The notes under the pieces: generated by a model
Database searches by the model: none
Seen by the model: only the letters and a program-made list of their open reading frames with translations
Told to the model about the DNA's origin: nothing
Part shown: positions 45,203 through 55,159 of the stretch, piece after piece
Position numbering within the stretch: the first letter of the stretch is position 1
Layout: every line of letters begins with the position of its first letter
Origin: Lolliginicoccus lacisalsi
Lineage (GTDB): Bacteria; Actinomycetota; Actinomycetes; Mycobacteriales; Mycobacteriaceae
Length of the DNA stretch: 64,000 nt
Assembly: GCF_014841105.1 (NCBI RefSeq)
Contig: NZ_JACYWE010000005.1
Location: forward strand, 1 to 64,000
Direction of reading: 5' to 3'
Made by a program: the position numbers and the translations under genes

Positions 45203-45351
45203 TGCTCGTCCAATCGTGGGCCTGCATACAGGGTGAGCCGAGCGCGCAACGGATGCCAGGGCGCGCGGGCACCAATGGAACTGGCTTTCGGCCCACAGCT
45301 AGGGGGCACTCGGTCCTTGCCCCAACCGCGCGCTGCGGCGAGGCTTGATGA

Positions 45352-46044
45352 ATGAAGCGCCGTCGCCGCAGCAGGGACGACCCGGGTCGCCGCCTGGCTC
45401 GGTCGATCATCGAGACGTTCAGCGCCATCGCCCTCATCAAGATCCACGTGCTGCTGGGCCGACCGCTGCGGAAGTGGCGGACGACGTGGGGAACCACGGC
45501 GGCCGAGCGGCAACGAACCTATCCGGGCGATGAGCTTCTCACGGATCCGAAGTGGAGCTACAGCCACGCTGTGACGATCAATGCGGGGCCGAGCGAGGTG
45601 TGGCCGTGGATCGTGCAGCTCGGGCAGGGCCGGGGCGGCTTCTACAGCTATCAAGCGCTCGAGAACCTTGTCGGCTGCCGCATCACGAATGTGGGCGAGA
45701 TCCTGCCTCGGTTCCAGCATCTCGAGGTGGGGGATGCGATCCGGCTGCACCCGAAGGCGCCGCCGATCCCTGTGGCGCTGGTCGAACCGGAACGTCACCT
45801 GGTGCTGTTCGCCTCGGATGCGGGCTCGGGCGAGGCGACGGTCTGGGGGTTCCACCTGCTTCCCCTCGAAGGTGGGCGCACGAGGCTCATCGAGCGCGGC
45901 GGCAGCACTCACGGCGACTCCGTTCGCAGCCGCCTGGCTTTCGGACGGATGCTGCTGGAGCCGATCAGTTTTGTGATGAGCCGGAAGATGCTGCTTACCA
46001 TCAAGGACTCCGCTAGCGCGAGCCGCCACGATCGAGCTCGCTGA
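45352..46044 (+). CDS. SRPBCC-like protein with basic N-terminal extension
   Basis: 230 residues from ATG 45352. The first 40 residues are very basic with one hydrophobic helix ([18 protein letters not shown]), perhaps a membrane anchor. Residues about 65-210 fit an SRPBCC fold ([37 protein letters not shown]). Its last 32 bases overlap the convergent LLM oxidoreductase gene. Ligand unknown. Confidence 0.75.
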   Translation: MKRRRRSRDDPGRRLARSIIETFSAIALIKIHVLLGRPLRKWRTTWGTTAAERQRTYPGDELLTDPKWSYSHAVTINAGPSEVWPWIVQLGQGRGGFYSYQALENLVGCRITNVGEILPRFQHLEVGDAIRLHPKAPPIPVALVEPERHLVLFASDAGSGEATVWGFHLLPLEGGRTRLIERGGSTHGDSVRSRLAFGRMLLEPISFVMSRKMLLTIKDSASASRHDRAR

Positions 46045-47032
46045 CCTCGGCCACGATCTCCAGCGACCGCATCCACGCATCACGATCGGTGGCGGCCGAC
46101 AGCACGATCAGCTCGTCAGCGTCGGCATGGCCGGTGAATTGATCGAGGTATTGCTTGACGTCCGACGCGGTACCGACCGCGGAATACCTACCCATCTGCC
46201 GGACTTGCTGGCCCGCGGGGGAGTCAAGGAGAAGGTCGGCTTCCTCGCGGGTGAAGGTTCTTCCCCGGCCGACGAGCCGGGTCACCCGGAAGCGCTGGGC
46301 ATCCTCGAACAGGCGCATCGCGTCGCGCTTGGTGTCGCCAGCGATCACGTTCACCCCGGCGATGACGTAGGGGTGCTTGAGCTGGCGGGATGGCTGGAAC
46401 TCGCGCCGGTACGCCGTGACTGCCGCCTCGAGGGCGTCGGGGGCGAAGTGCGAGGCGAAGGCATACGGCAGGCCGAGCGCCGCGGCGAGCCGGGCCCCGA
46501 ACAGCGACGAGCCGAGGATGTAGAGGGGGACGTGGGTTCCCTTGCCAGGAATGGCGACCACGCCAGGGACCGTGGATTCGTCGGAGAGGTAGCCCTGAAG
46601 CTCAAGCACGTCGTGGGGAAAGCTGTCCGCGGAGGAGGCGTCCCGTCGCAGGGCACGCAAAGTCTTCTGGTCGGTGCCCGGAGCGCGGCCGAGCCCGAGA
46701 TCGATGCGGCCCGGATGCAAGGTGGCAAGCGTCCCGAACTGCTCGGCGATCACCAGTGGCGAGTGGTTCGGCAGCATGATCCCGCCCGCCCCGAGGCGGA
46801 TCGTCGAGGTGTGCGCCGCGATATGGCCGATGAGCACGCTGGTCGCCGACGATGCGATCGACTTCATGTTGTGGTGCTCGGCGTACCAGATCCGTTCGTA
46901 GCCCCACTTCTCGGCGTGCTGCGCCATCTCGACGCTGGCCGCGAAGCTGTCACGGGCGGTTTCGTTGTCGGAGATCGACGCGAGGTCAAGAATGGATATC
47001 GGCACCCTCAGTGCAACGATGCTGCTCGCCAC
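46013..47032 (-). CDS. LLM-class flavin-dependent oxidoreductase
   Basis: 339 residues from GTG 47032 (an alternative GTG is at 47005). It is a luciferase-like TIM barrel: [10 protein letters not shown] at the first strand, [40 protein letters not shown], and [14 protein letters not shown] for flavin binding. It should use reduced FMN or F420. The family includes luciferase-like MsnO0950-type monooxygenases. It overlaps the convergent SRPBCC gene by 32 bases. Confidence 0.92.
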   Translation of the reverse strand: MASSIVALRVPISILDLASISDNETARDSFAASVEMAQHAEKWGYERIWYAEHHNMKSIASSATSVLIGHIAAHTSTIRLGAGGIMLPNHSPLVIAEQFGTLATLHPGRIDLGLGRAPGTDQKTLRALRRDASSADSFPHDVLELQGYLSDESTVPGVVAIPGKGTHVPLYILGSSLFGARLAAALGLPYAFASHFAPDALEAAVTAYRREFQPSRQLKHPYVIAGVNVIAGDTKRDAMRLFEDAQRFRVTRLVGRGRTFTREEADLLLDSPAGQQVRQMGRYSAVGTASDVKQYLDQFTGHADADELIVLSAATDRDAWMRSLEIVAEVSELDRGGSR

Positions 47033-47151
47033 AGTATTTCCGCACCCACTCGGCCGCGGCGGGGGGCTCTGCGCGACGGCGCCAGACATCGTTACCGAGA
47101 CGCTGCTGCAAGGCATCTCGGCCCGAGCACCCCCGCAATAGCGTTGTCGGC

Positions 47152-48174
47152 ATGTTCTCCCTCGCCCGCGCCACCACGCTCGGCACGGTGGTGCTCGCTG
47201 CCGCCGCCAGCCTCGCCATCGATGCCCAGCCGAGCGGGCCGTTGCCACCCACCGGCCCGGTGGTTGTCGTCAATTCCGCCACGGAGGCCGATGCCGCCAC
47301 CTTGTACAACTCCGCGCAAGCCAGGTTCGCCGCGCACGACGCCACCGGTGGGCTCGCTGATCTCGAGCGGGTGCTCGCGATCACGCCGAACGATGCGGAA
47401 GCCCTCGCGCTGCAAGCGATCTGGGCCGAGCAAGCCAACGATCCCGACACCCGGGACGCAGCGCTCAACCATCTCGCGAACCTCGATCCCGCGGCCGCCC
47501 AGACGGCTCGCGATGTCATCAACGGCGTCGACGCCGCCGCCCGGATCGTGCCGTCCACCTCGCCCGCCGTGGTAGCAGCATCACCGATCGCGATCGTCAT
47601 CCTCGGCCACGGCCTCCGCGAAGACGGCACCATGGCCCCTGAGCTCGTCAAGCGCCTCACCGCCGGCCTCGCGCAGGCCTACGCCAACCCCGGCGCCCCG
47701 ATCTACGTCTCTGGCGGCGCCCCGAAGCGGGGGATCACCGAGGCCGCCGCGATGCAGCAATGGCTGCTCGACCACGGGGTTCCGGAATCGAGGATCACTT
47801 CCGAGGACCGCTCCACCTCGACGGTGGCCAACGCGCAGAACACCACCAGGCTGCTGCAGCAAGAGGGGATCGACGATGTCATCTTGGTCACCTCGCCGAG
47901 CCACGTCCGGAGGGCCGCGGCCAATTTCGCCGCCACAGGAACGCTCGTCGTGGGGACCACCACCACCGATACCGACCTCGCGGCGTTCCTGGCCCCCTAT
48001 ACCAAGGCCCAGCAGGCGGGCCTCCGGCTCGAGGCCACGCGTGCCGCTGGGATCCCCAAGAGCAAGCAGGTACCCGGCCCTCCCGCCACGGGCACTGGCT
48101 CCGACGGATTCCCGGAGGCGGACCTGCTTTCGACGTTCACCGGCGGCAGTGGCTCGCTCATGCCATCGGAGTAG
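47152..48174 (+). CDS. exported YdcF/ElyC (DUF218) protein with TPR-like N-domain
   Basis: 340 residues from ATG 47152. A signal-like N-terminus ([21 protein letters not shown]) is followed by TPR-like helices (about 45-120). Residues about 145-310 are DUF218: [54 protein letters not shown]218 proteins (ElyC, SanA, YdcF) act in envelope biogenesis or bind SAM. The exact role is open. It is divergent from the LLM gene. Confidence 0.88.
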   Translation: MFSLARATTLGTVVLAAAASLAIDAQPSGPLPPTGPVVVVNSATEADAATLYNSAQARFAAHDATGGLADLERVLAITPNDAEALALQAIWAEQANDPDTRDAALNHLANLDPAAAQTARDVINGVDAAARIVPSTSPAVVAASPIAIVILGHGLREDGTMAPELVKRLTAGLAQAYANPGAPIYVSGGAPKRGITEAAAMQQWLLDHGVPESRITSEDRSTSTVANAQNTTRLLQQEGIDDVILVTSPSHVRRAAANFAATGTLVVGTTTTDTDLAAFLAPYTKAQQAGLRLEATRAAGIPKSKQVPGPPATGTGSDGFPEADLLSTFTGGSGSLMPSE

Positions 48175-48225
48175 CCGCCAGGCGCACACTGGGAACAGAA
48201 CCGTCACCGGCGGCGGGAGGCCATC

Positions 48226-49842
48226 GTGATCCAGTTCCCCGAGGGAACCCCCCGATCGGTGATCGACCGTGCGGCGAGTGGTCCCCGCAAGCCCGCGACC
48301 GACCCGACGCTCGGCGTTCCTCTTCCCCCAGAGATGGCAGCTCAGCGAACCGGGACCCCGCCCCATCGCCTCGTTGTCATCGGCGATTCGTTATCGCAGG
48401 GATTCCAGAGCTTCGCCATCCACAACACGGACCTGTCGTACCCGGCGATCATCGCGCGCGAGCTCGGCTGGCAGCGCGCGTTCCGGTTCCCGCGCTACCG
48501 CAGCCACGGCGGATTGCCACTCAATCTCGAGTACCTGCTGCGCGCGCTCGAGGACCGGCATGGCGCGACGCTCGGCTGGTGGGACCTGCCGCTCGCGCCG
48601 TTCACCGTTCAATCGTGGATGTCGGAGGTGGAGGACTACTGGGAACGCGGCCCCGGCAGCGTGACACCGCCGGCCGCGCCGATCAACCACAACCTGTCGA
48701 TGTTCGGCTGGGACCTGCGCGACAGCCTCGAATGGACGTTTGATCGATGCGCAGGAGTGCTCGCCGGCAACCCACCGAGCAACGATCTGCTGGACCAGCC
48801 GGTGGAGAATGCCGCGTTCCGGGCCGCGCTGCGGGTGTATCCGCGCGCGACGGCGGAGCAACGAGCGATGACCCTGTTCGATGCGGCCCGGGCGCTCGGG
48901 GAGCAGGGCGATGGCTCGTCGGAAAGTGGCATCGAGACGCTCATCGTCTTCCTCGGCGCCAACAATGCCCTGAAAGCGGCCACCAACCTTGAAGTGGCCT
49001 GGTCCGCTCCCGGCTTCGATCGGCTTGGCGCCAAGAGCCACTACACGGTGTGGACGCCGGAGCATTTCCGGCAGGAGTACGACGAGATGATCGAGCGCGT
49101 TCAACGGATCAGCGCGCGGCACGTCATCCTGTGCACGGTGCCGCACGTGACCATCGCCCCGATCACTAACGGCATCGGCGGCAAGCTCGGGCCCCGCTCG
49201 CGATACTTCGACCACTACGTGTATCCCTGGGTCACCGAATCCACCTTCAGCAGCCACACGGACAAGCACCTCAGCGGGGAGGATGCACGCGCGATCGACT
49301 ATGCCATCGACGCCTACAACGATCACCTCGAAGCCGTCGTCCGCGAGGCCCGCGACAACGGCAAGGACTGGCTGCTCCTCGACACCGCCGCCCTGCTCGA
49401 CAATCTCGCCTCGCGCCGCTTCTACGAGGACCCGTCCGCGCGCCCCGCATGGTGGACCGGATACGAGCTGCCCGGCGAGCTAGCGGCGCTCTCCCCGCCG
49501 CTGACCACCAGGTTCCTCGCCGCGGATGGGAACGGCGGGCGCTCCGAGGGAGGGCTGTTCTCCCTCGACGGCGTGCACCCCACCACCGTCGGCTATGGCA
49601 TCCTCGCCCAGGAGTTCGTCACCACCATGCGCGCGGCGGGCGTGCCGTTTTACCATCCTGACGGCACACCCAGGAAGGATCCGATCAACGTCGACTTCGA
49701 CCGGCTCATCCTGCGCGACACCCTAATCCGTCACCCACCCCAGAACATCGGCTCGACGAAGGACATCATCGGCTGGATCGATGAGATTCTCGACCTCACC
49801 GGCAGCTCCTTTGGTGGGGGCGTCCTCGGCACCCAGGAGTAG
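48226..49842 (+). CDS. SGNH/GDSL-type hydrolase-like protein, 538 residues
   Basis: From GTG 48226, with GCGGGAGG upstream. Block I is VIGDSLSQG (Ser55). A GxN-like block is FLGANNALKA. Block V is LDGVHPTTVGY with the Asp-x-x-His pair. The protein is over twice the length of simple SGNH esterases, with long inserts between blocks. No signal peptide is seen. It probably hydrolyses an ester. It follows the YdcF-like gene by 51 bp. Confidence 0.85.
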   Translation: MIQFPEGTPRSVIDRAASGPRKPATDPTLGVPLPPEMAAQRTGTPPHRLVVIGDSLSQGFQSFAIHNTDLSYPAIIARELGWQRAFRFPRYRSHGGLPLNLEYLLRALEDRHGATLGWWDLPLAPFTVQSWMSEVEDYWERGPGSVTPPAAPINHNLSMFGWDLRDSLEWTFDRCAGVLAGNPPSNDLLDQPVENAAFRAALRVYPRATAEQRAMTLFDAARALGEQGDGSSESGIETLIVFLGANNALKAATNLEVAWSAPGFDRLGAKSHYTVWTPEHFRQEYDEMIERVQRISARHVILCTVPHVTIAPITNGIGGKLGPRSRYFDHYVYPWVTESTFSSHTDKHLSGEDARAIDYAIDAYNDHLEAVVREARDNGKDWLLLDTAALLDNLASRRFYEDPSARPAWWTGYELPGELAALSPPLTTRFLAADGNGGRSEGGLFSLDGVHPTTVGYGILAQEFVTTMRAAGVPFYHPDGTPRKDPINVDFDRLILRDTLIRHPPQNIGSTKDIIGWIDEILDLTGSSFGGGVLGTQE

Positions 49843-49853
49843 GCGCATCCGAG

Positions 49854-49872
49854 CCCGCTGTGCGGCAGCGGG
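49854..49872. terminator. hairpin between convergent genes
   Basis: CCCGCTG (49854-49860) and CAGCGGG (49866-49872) pair perfectly around TGCGG, in the 55-bp gap between the SGNH gene and the AlkD-like gene. Confidence 0.6.
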
Positions 49873-49897
49873 GGAGCGGAGCGCGTGCTTGCTGCTC

Positions 49898-50581
49898 CTA
49901 CGCGCCAGCCTGCCGCCGAACGATCTCGGAGATCCAGGTGGGCGCGAACGGCGACGTGCAGCCCGGGGGAGTCGGGTAGTCCTTGAGCACCTCGAGCCGC
50001 TCACCGATGTCGATGGCGCGGGCGCGATGCTCGGCGTGGTCGATCCCGACCTGGGCGAGGCAGTGGTTCATCGCCCATTGCAACCGGTCCGGGGCCTGCT
50101 GCATCTCCGCCTCGATGACGTCGAGCAGCCCCGGGAGGTCGAGGCCCTCAGGCTTCTTGGTGACTCGTTCGATGGTCAGGGCCCAGCCAGCGCTCGCGAC
50201 CACGGGATCCGGATCGGCAAGCCATGCCTGGCGCAGTTCCTCGGCATGCGCGGTCTTCTTCACCACATAGTTCACGAGCCAATCGTGAACCTTCGGGGTC
50301 CGGGCCTCGCGAAGCATCGAGTCGAGGTCGTCGCGCTCGAACGCCTTCGGCCGACAGATCAGCAGCGCTAGCAATCGCGCTGCGGTGTCACCCATTGCCC
50401 ACAGCTCGCGCGCGAGCTCCTGCTGGGACTTGATGCGCTTGGCGATACCCCGCAGCTTGGTGAGGTTCACGCCATGATCGTCGCCATGCTTCTCATTGAC
50501 CTCACGAACCCTCGGATCCTCGAGGTCTGCTAGCTCGGCCATCACCTCGGCCATCACCTCGGCCACCGTCATGTCACCCAC
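49898..50581 (-). CDS. second DNA alkylation repair (AlkD-like) protein
   Basis: 227 residues from GTG 50581, with AGGAGG five bases upstream; ATG 50572 is possible. HEAT-like helices include GVNLTKLRGIAKRIKSQQEL, the family signature with KIAK/RIAK-type helix, and KVHDWLVNYVVKKT. The key Trp and basic residues look present. It is transcribed with the esterase gene 14 bp upstream, and differs clearly from the AlkD-like protein at 7267. Confidence 0.82.
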   Translation of the reverse strand: MGDMTVAEVMAEVMAELADLEDPRVREVNEKHGDDHGVNLTKLRGIAKRIKSQQELARELWAMGDTAARLLALLICRPKAFERDDLDSMLREARTPKVHDWLVNYVVKKTAHAEELRQAWLADPDPVVASAGWALTIERVTKKPEGLDLPGLLDVIEAEMQQAPDRLQWAMNHCLAQVGIDHAEHRARAIDIGERLEVLKDYPTPPGCTSPFAPTWISEIVRRQAGA

Positions 50582-50595
50582 CTCAGCCTCCTGGC

Positions 50596-51597
50596 TCAGT
50601 CCCGTAGGCCGTCCGGCTCATGGGTCTCGCTCAAGGAATCGACAAAGCGAGCGATCTCGTCGAGGGCCCGTGAAGCCGTCTTCGATACCCGGTGGGCTAC
50701 CTGGAAAACGTGGATCCGGCGATGATAGAGGCTCAGCTGGCCCTTTCCGCCCACCGAGTTCAGGCTCTCGACGTAGTGCTCGGCGTCACCGGTCAGCAAC
50801 TCGGCGTCGCTCGCTTGGACCAGCACCGGCGGCATCACCGTCAGGTCGTCGTTGGTCAGCAACAGCTCCGGGTCTGCCGGTGCGACACCACGCCAGTGCG
50901 GCTCCATCAGTGCCCGCCCGGCATCGGTGTAATGCAGCGGAGCCTTAGGATGCTTGTTCTCGAGCCAGCGTCGGCTCATCGCCATCGTGGGATCGACCAC
51001 GGGAGACAGCGCGACAACGCCCGCGGGGACCGGCAGCCCGGCCCGGTGCGCCCGCGGAGAGAGGCCCAGCGCGAGATGCCCGCCCGCGGAGTCTCCGCAC
51101 ACCACGATCTGCTCGGCGCTCATTCCAGAGGCGAGAAGCCATGCGTAGGCACGCAGCACGTCATCAACGGCAGCCGGGTACGGATGCTCGGGGGCCCTGC
51201 GGTAGTCCACCGAGAACACCGGTCGCTTCGTGCGGGCCGACAGCTCGCTGGTCAGTCCCCGGTGCGAGAACGGTGACCCCACCACGAACCCGCCGCCATG
51301 CACATACAGGAGGACAGCGGCATCCCGTGCACCAGCACCGGGGCGCTCCACCCACTCACCGCGTACCTGTCCACCTTCGAATCGTGCGCGGACGGTTTCG
51401 ACTTTCGTGTCCGGGGGAGCGCGGAATTCAGGCCGGTTCATGTACCGGTCGAGCATGATCCGCATGGCGCGAACCTCGGCCAGCGTGATCGTGCCGCGCG
51501 AACCCATGCGGCGGGCGTACTGGCCAGCAGCGTGCCGCCCCCTCGCCTGCGCGGCCCGGCGCAGTTCATTCAGCCTCGTAGCAGTCACTGGGCGCAT
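50596..51597 (-). CDS. HSL-family alpha/beta hydrolase (esterase)
   Basis: 333 residues from ATG 51597; an ATG at 51699 would add 34 unconvincing residues. The HSL signature HGGGF (YVHGGGFVVGSP), nucleophile GDSAGG and late IHVFQV His are present, with Asp in QASDAELLTGD. It should hydrolyse short- to medium-chain esters. Probably bicistronic with the AlkD-like gene. Confidence 0.9.
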   Translation of the reverse strand: MRPVTATRLNELRRAAQARGRHAAGQYARRMGSRGTITLAEVRAMRIMLDRYMNRPEFRAPPDTKVETVRARFEGGQVRGEWVERPGAGARDAAVLLYVHGGGFVVGSPFSHRGLTSELSARTKRPVFSVDYRRAPEHPYPAAVDDVLRAYAWLLASGMSAEQIVVCGDSAGGHLALGLSPRAHRAGLPVPAGVVALSPVVDPTMAMSRRWLENKHPKAPLHYTDAGRALMEPHWRGVAPADPELLLTNDDLTVMPPVLVQASDAELLTGDAEHYVESLNSVGGKGQLSLYHRRIHVFQVAHRVSKTASRALDEIARFVDSLSETHEPDGLRD

Positions 51598-51794
51598 AGC
51601 TCGATAGTGCCATAGCGGAGCCCAGTCGCGCCGACCACGCAGACCACGCGGGCCGGGGAAGGATCCCGCTCCCTTGACGGCTTCGCGGGACAGGTGCATG
51701 GTCGAGGTATCGGGCCACGTGCTGCGGTAGTTCTTGGCGGGCGCCGGTTCACTGGGACAGCATCGGCGAAGCGAGATCCGCGCTAGGAGAAGCG

Positions 51795-52544
51795 ATGAGC
51801 GATCTCTCGGTGGAATCGTGGGGAGCGGGCGATCCCGTGATCCTGGTCCACGGGGCTCTGGCGACAGGAGCCGAGGAGTGGCAGGCGCAGGAGCCGCTGG
51901 CCCGCGAGGGGTATCAACTGCTCGTGCCTGATCGCCGCGGTTACGGCAACAGCCCGGAGGCCAAGGGCGAGGACTTCCTGCGCGACGCCGACGACATCGC
52001 GGATCTCATCGGCGATGGCGCGCACCTCGTCGCGCACTCCTATGGCGGTCTTGGCGCCATGCTCGCAGCGGCGCGACGCCCCGGGTCAGTTCGCTCGCTC
52101 GCCCTGCTGGAGCCTCCTGCGTTCACCATGATCACCCACCCGGACGCCGCCCGGCTCGTTGAACGGGTACGCGGCATCTGGGACGAGGATCTCAGCGATA
52201 GGGAGTGGCTCAGGCGCTTCTTCGAGGCGGTAGGAACTGACCCAGCATCGCTGCCTCCCGAGGTCCTCGAGAACCTCGCACCGATGGTGCCTATCGCGCG
52301 CCGGAGCCGCCCCGCTTGGACCTTCGAGACTCCCATCAACGAACTGGCGGCGGCCCGGTTCCCCAAGCTCGTGGTCTCCGGGGCACACAGCCCGGGCTTC
52401 GACGCCATCTGTGACGAGCTGGCCGAGCAGATCCACGCGACCCGCGCCGAAGTCGCAGGCGCGGGCCACGAGATCCAGTTCACCGGGGACCCGATCAACC
52501 ACCTCCTGCTCGACCTGTGGCACGGCGGAGCAGGCGCGCGGTGA
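51795..52544 (+). CDS. alpha/beta hydrolase
   Basis: 249 residues, with AGGAGAAGCG before the ATG. VHGALATG supplies the oxyanion hole. The nucleophile elbow is AHSYGG. DRRGYGNS is the strand-4 loop, and GAGHEIQFT carries the His. It resembles small esterases or haloperoxidase-like hydrolases. Its last 50 bases overlap the convergent serine-hydrolase gene. Confidence 0.9.
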   Translation: MSDLSVESWGAGDPVILVHGALATGAEEWQAQEPLAREGYQLLVPDRRGYGNSPEAKGEDFLRDADDIADLIGDGAHLVAHSYGGLGAMLAAARRPGSVRSLALLEPPAFTMITHPDAARLVERVRGIWDEDLSDREWLRRFFEAVGTDPASLPPEVLENLAPMVPIARRSRPAWTFETPINELAAARFPKLVVSGAHSPGFDAICDELAEQIHATRAEVAGAGHEIQFTGDPINHLLLDLWHGGAGAR

Positions 52545-53607
52545 CTGCCACGAGATCAACGGGATCGACCGAGCCGTGGTTGGTCAGCACGACGATGGTG
52601 ATGTCGCGATCAGGCAGGTAGGTCATGGTGGCGGCGAAACCCGGGTCCGCGCCCGAGTGCCCGATCGCGGTGTCATCGACGTAGGCCTGGCGGTGCAGGC
52701 CCAGGGGCTGCCCGTCGTCCTCGCCGAGCATCGTCGCCATCGACGTGGGCTGCAGAAGACGGCCGCGGAACAGGGCAGCTGCGAACCGTTGCAGGTCGGT
52801 GACGGTCGAGATGATGTTGCCGACCGCCTCGCCCTCGGACTCCAGCGCTGGCCAGGAACCTCCGCCGACATTGTCGAGCTGTCCGTCTGCGTCGATGTCG
52901 GCGTAGCCTGCGACCAGCTCGGGCGAGACACCCTCGACGCTGGGGATCGAGACGCTGGGGATCGAGGTGTCGTGCATTCCCAGGGGCTCGAGGATGCGTC
53001 GGCGCACCTCGGTCGCCCACGGGTTGCCGGAGACGGCCGCGATCACTTGGCCGAGCAGCGTGTAGTTGGTGTTCGAGTACGCGAACCGGCTCCCCGGCGC
53101 GTGCCCCAGGTCGCGGTCGGCAATGAGCCCGATGAGCTCGTCGGCGGTCCAGCGGCGGTCGCGGTCGGTGCGTTGCCCGTCCAGGAAGCCATGCACGCGT
53201 TGGTAGTCGGGGATGCCGCTGGTGTGAGCGAGGAGGTGGCGCACGGTGACGTCCTCGCCCCACGGGAAGCCGTCGAGGTGGCGGGCGACGGGATCGTCGA
53301 AGCCCACCTTGCCCTCCTCGGCCTGCTGCAACATCACGACGGCGGTGAACGTCTTGGTGACGCTGCCGATGCGGAACTGGTCGTCGGCGGCCAACGGTGC
53401 CTGGGCGTCGATGTCGGACAGCCCTGCGGCGCCGATCCACGTGGGCTGCCCGGGCGCGTCGACGGCCATGGCCACCCCGACCGCGCCCGCGCGGGCCTGC
53501 CAGGCGGCGAGCAGCTCCGGCAGGTCCTCCGCGGCGTTGACCGGGTCCGGGGCGCATCCGGACACCACTGCCACGAGGATGAGCATCACGCTGAGTCGGC
53601 GTCTCAT
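52495..53607 (-). CDS. beta-lactamase-like/DD-peptidase lipoprotein
   Basis: 370 residues from ATG 53607. The lipobox VSGC gives a lipid-modified Cys18. Catalytic SxxK is at 82-85 (SVTK), the YxN motif is YSN (AYSNTNYTLL) and the HxG motif is HSG (GHSGADPGF). Such proteins act as carboxypeptidases or esterases on the cell surface. It is the last gene of an operon with an ABC exporter, overlapping the permease gene by ATGA, and may be controlled by the two-component system on the other side. Confidence 0.9.
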   Translation of the reverse strand: MRRRLSVMLILVAVVSGCAPDPVNAAEDLPELLAAWQARAGAVGVAMAVDAPGQPTWIGAAGLSDIDAQAPLAADDQFRIGSVTKTFTAVVMLQQAEEGKVGFDDPVARHLDGFPWGEDVTVRHLLAHTSGIPDYQRVHGFLDGQRTDRDRRWTADELIGLIADRDLGHAPGSRFAYSNTNYTLLGQVIAAVSGNPWATEVRRRILEPLGMHDTSIPSVSIPSVEGVSPELVAGYADIDADGQLDNVGGGSWPALESEGEAVGNIISTVTDLQRFAAALFRGRLLQPTSMATMLGEDDGQPLGLHRQAYVDDTAIGHSGADPGFAATMTYLPDRDITIVVLTNHGSVDPVDLVAVTARLLRRATGRAGGG

Positions 53608-54362
53608 GCCAGATCCCGTTCCAGCGTGACGCGTGTGGCGACCAGGGCGATCACGAGCGCGTAGGCGGACAGCAGCAGCCCACCCTGGAGCGGGGCGAGC
53701 AGGGGCAGTACCGGCGAAGGCGGAGCGATGCCGGCGACCGCGAGAGCGGCTCCGTTGACGGTCCAGCCGTAGAGCTGGGGCGCGAAGCCGGTGAGCAGCC
53801 CCGACTCGATGATCTGGAGCCAGACGATGACACCGACCAGGGCGGCTGCCTGGTTCGGGACCAGTGCGCCGACGCCCACCCCGATCATGGCGAGCAGCCC
53901 GGAGACGGCCACCAGTCCGACGGCCGACAGCAGGACGTCGGCCCGCCACAGGTCCAGGGGCACTCCCTTGGCCGCGTGCCACGCGGCAGCAGTGCCCAAT
54001 GCCGCGACCGTGGCCACTACGCCGAACCCGAGCCCGGCGAGCCCGTGCGCCGCGAGCTTGGCCGCGACGACCCGCAGGCGGTTGGGGGTGGCGAGGAACG
54101 TCTGGGTGATGGTGCGGTGGCGGTATTCGCCGGAGACGGCCAGGACGCCGAGCAGCGCGGTGAAGTACATCGCGTAGCGCGGGGCGCCGATGATCGTCTC
54201 GAGGCTGTGCGGGGTGCCCAGTGAGGGATACGTGCCGATGCCGGCATTCGCGAGCGGCGGGTACAGCACCAGCCCGACCAGCCCGACGGCCCCGGCGAGG
54301 AGCGCCCACGTGGTCCGGGTGGTGCGCAGGCGGAACAGCTCAGCGTGGAGCAAGCGGGTCAT
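53604..54362 (-). CDS. ABC-2-type transporter permease
   Basis: 252 residues with six membrane helices (about 18-38, 62-80, 105-128, 142-165, 170-190, 220-245). The first loop carries EYRHRTITQTFLATPNR, typical of ABC-2 permeases. It overlaps the ATPase gene and the lipoprotein gene. Substrate unknown. The setting of an exporter next to a NarL-type two-component system is usual for antibiotic or lipid efflux. Confidence 0.88.
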   Translation of the reverse strand: MTRLLHAELFRLRTTRTTWALLAGAVGLVGLVLYPPLANAGIGTYPSLGTPHSLETIIGAPRYAMYFTALLGVLAVSGEYRHRTITQTFLATPNRLRVVAAKLAAHGLAGLGFGVVATVAALGTAAAWHAAKGVPLDLWRADVLLSAVGLVAVSGLLAMIGVGVGALVPNQAAALVGVIVWLQIIESGLLTGFAPQLYGWTVNGAALAVAGIAPPSPVLPLLAPLQGGLLLSAYALVIALVATRVTLERDLA

Positions 54363-55057
54363 CCCAGGTCTCCTGTCAATTGGAAGAACGTGCGTTCCAG
54401 GTTCTCGCCGGCCTCGATCGGCTTGTGGGCGACGAGACGGCCCTGGCGGATGATCACGACCTGGTCGACGGTCTGCGCCACCTCCGTCAGCACATGGCTG
54501 GAGATCAGCACGGTGCGACCGGAGTCGGCGAAGTCCCGGACGAAGGATCGGAGCCAGGCGATTCCCTCCGGGTCGAGCCCATTGGCCGGTTCGTCAAGGA
54601 CCAGGATCTCGGGATCACCAAGCAGCGCCCCCGCCAGACCGAGGCGCTGGCGCATTCCCAGGGAGTACCCGCCGACGCGACGGCGCGCCGCATGCGACAG
54701 ACCGACCTCGGCGAGCACGTCATCGACGCGGGCTGGAGCCACGCCGGTCGCGATCGCCAGGCCGCGCAGATGGTCGCGCGCGGTGCGGCCCGGATGGTGG
54801 CCAGCGGAGTCGAGGAGCGCACCGACGGTCCGGCTCGGCGCGGCGAGCTCGCGGTAAGGGGTGCCGTTGATGGCGGTCGTGCCCGAGGTCGGCGTGATGA
54901 GGCCGAGCAGGGCGCGAAGGGTCGTGGTCTTGCCGGCTCCGTTGGCACCGAGGAACCCGGCGACGGTACCGCGGCCGATCGAGAAGGTGAGGTCGTCGAC
55001 GGCGACAACGTCCCCGAACCGTTTGGTCAGGCCCGTGACGGTGATGGTGTCGTTCAT
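54359..55057 (-). CDS. ABC transporter ATP-binding protein
   Basis: 232 residues from ATG 55057; a GTG at 55066 is possible. Walker A is GANGAGKTTT, signature YSLGMRQRL, Walker B ILVLDEPANGLDP and switch His in LISSHV. It forms the exporter with the ABC-2 permease that follows by ATGA overlap. The 102 bp to the divergent kinase gene hold both promoters. Confidence 0.95.
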   Translation of the reverse strand: MNDTITVTGLTKRFGDVVAVDDLTFSIGRGTVAGFLGANGAGKTTTLRALLGLITPTSGTTAINGTPYRELAAPSRTVGALLDSAGHHPGRTARDHLRGLAIATGVAPARVDDVLAEVGLSHAARRRVGGYSLGMRQRLGLAGALLGDPEILVLDEPANGLDPEGIAWLRSFVRDFADSGRTVLISSHVLTEVAQTVDQVVIIRQGRLVAHKPIEAGENLERTFFQLTGDLG

Positions 55058-55159
55058 GGCTTCCACGATCCGGTCAACCGCCGCCGCCGTCGTCTGCCTT
55101 CAGACCGATCTTGCGAGTCCGCCTGCAGGCAGATGTGCGCGCCGCATCGTGGTCGTAAC

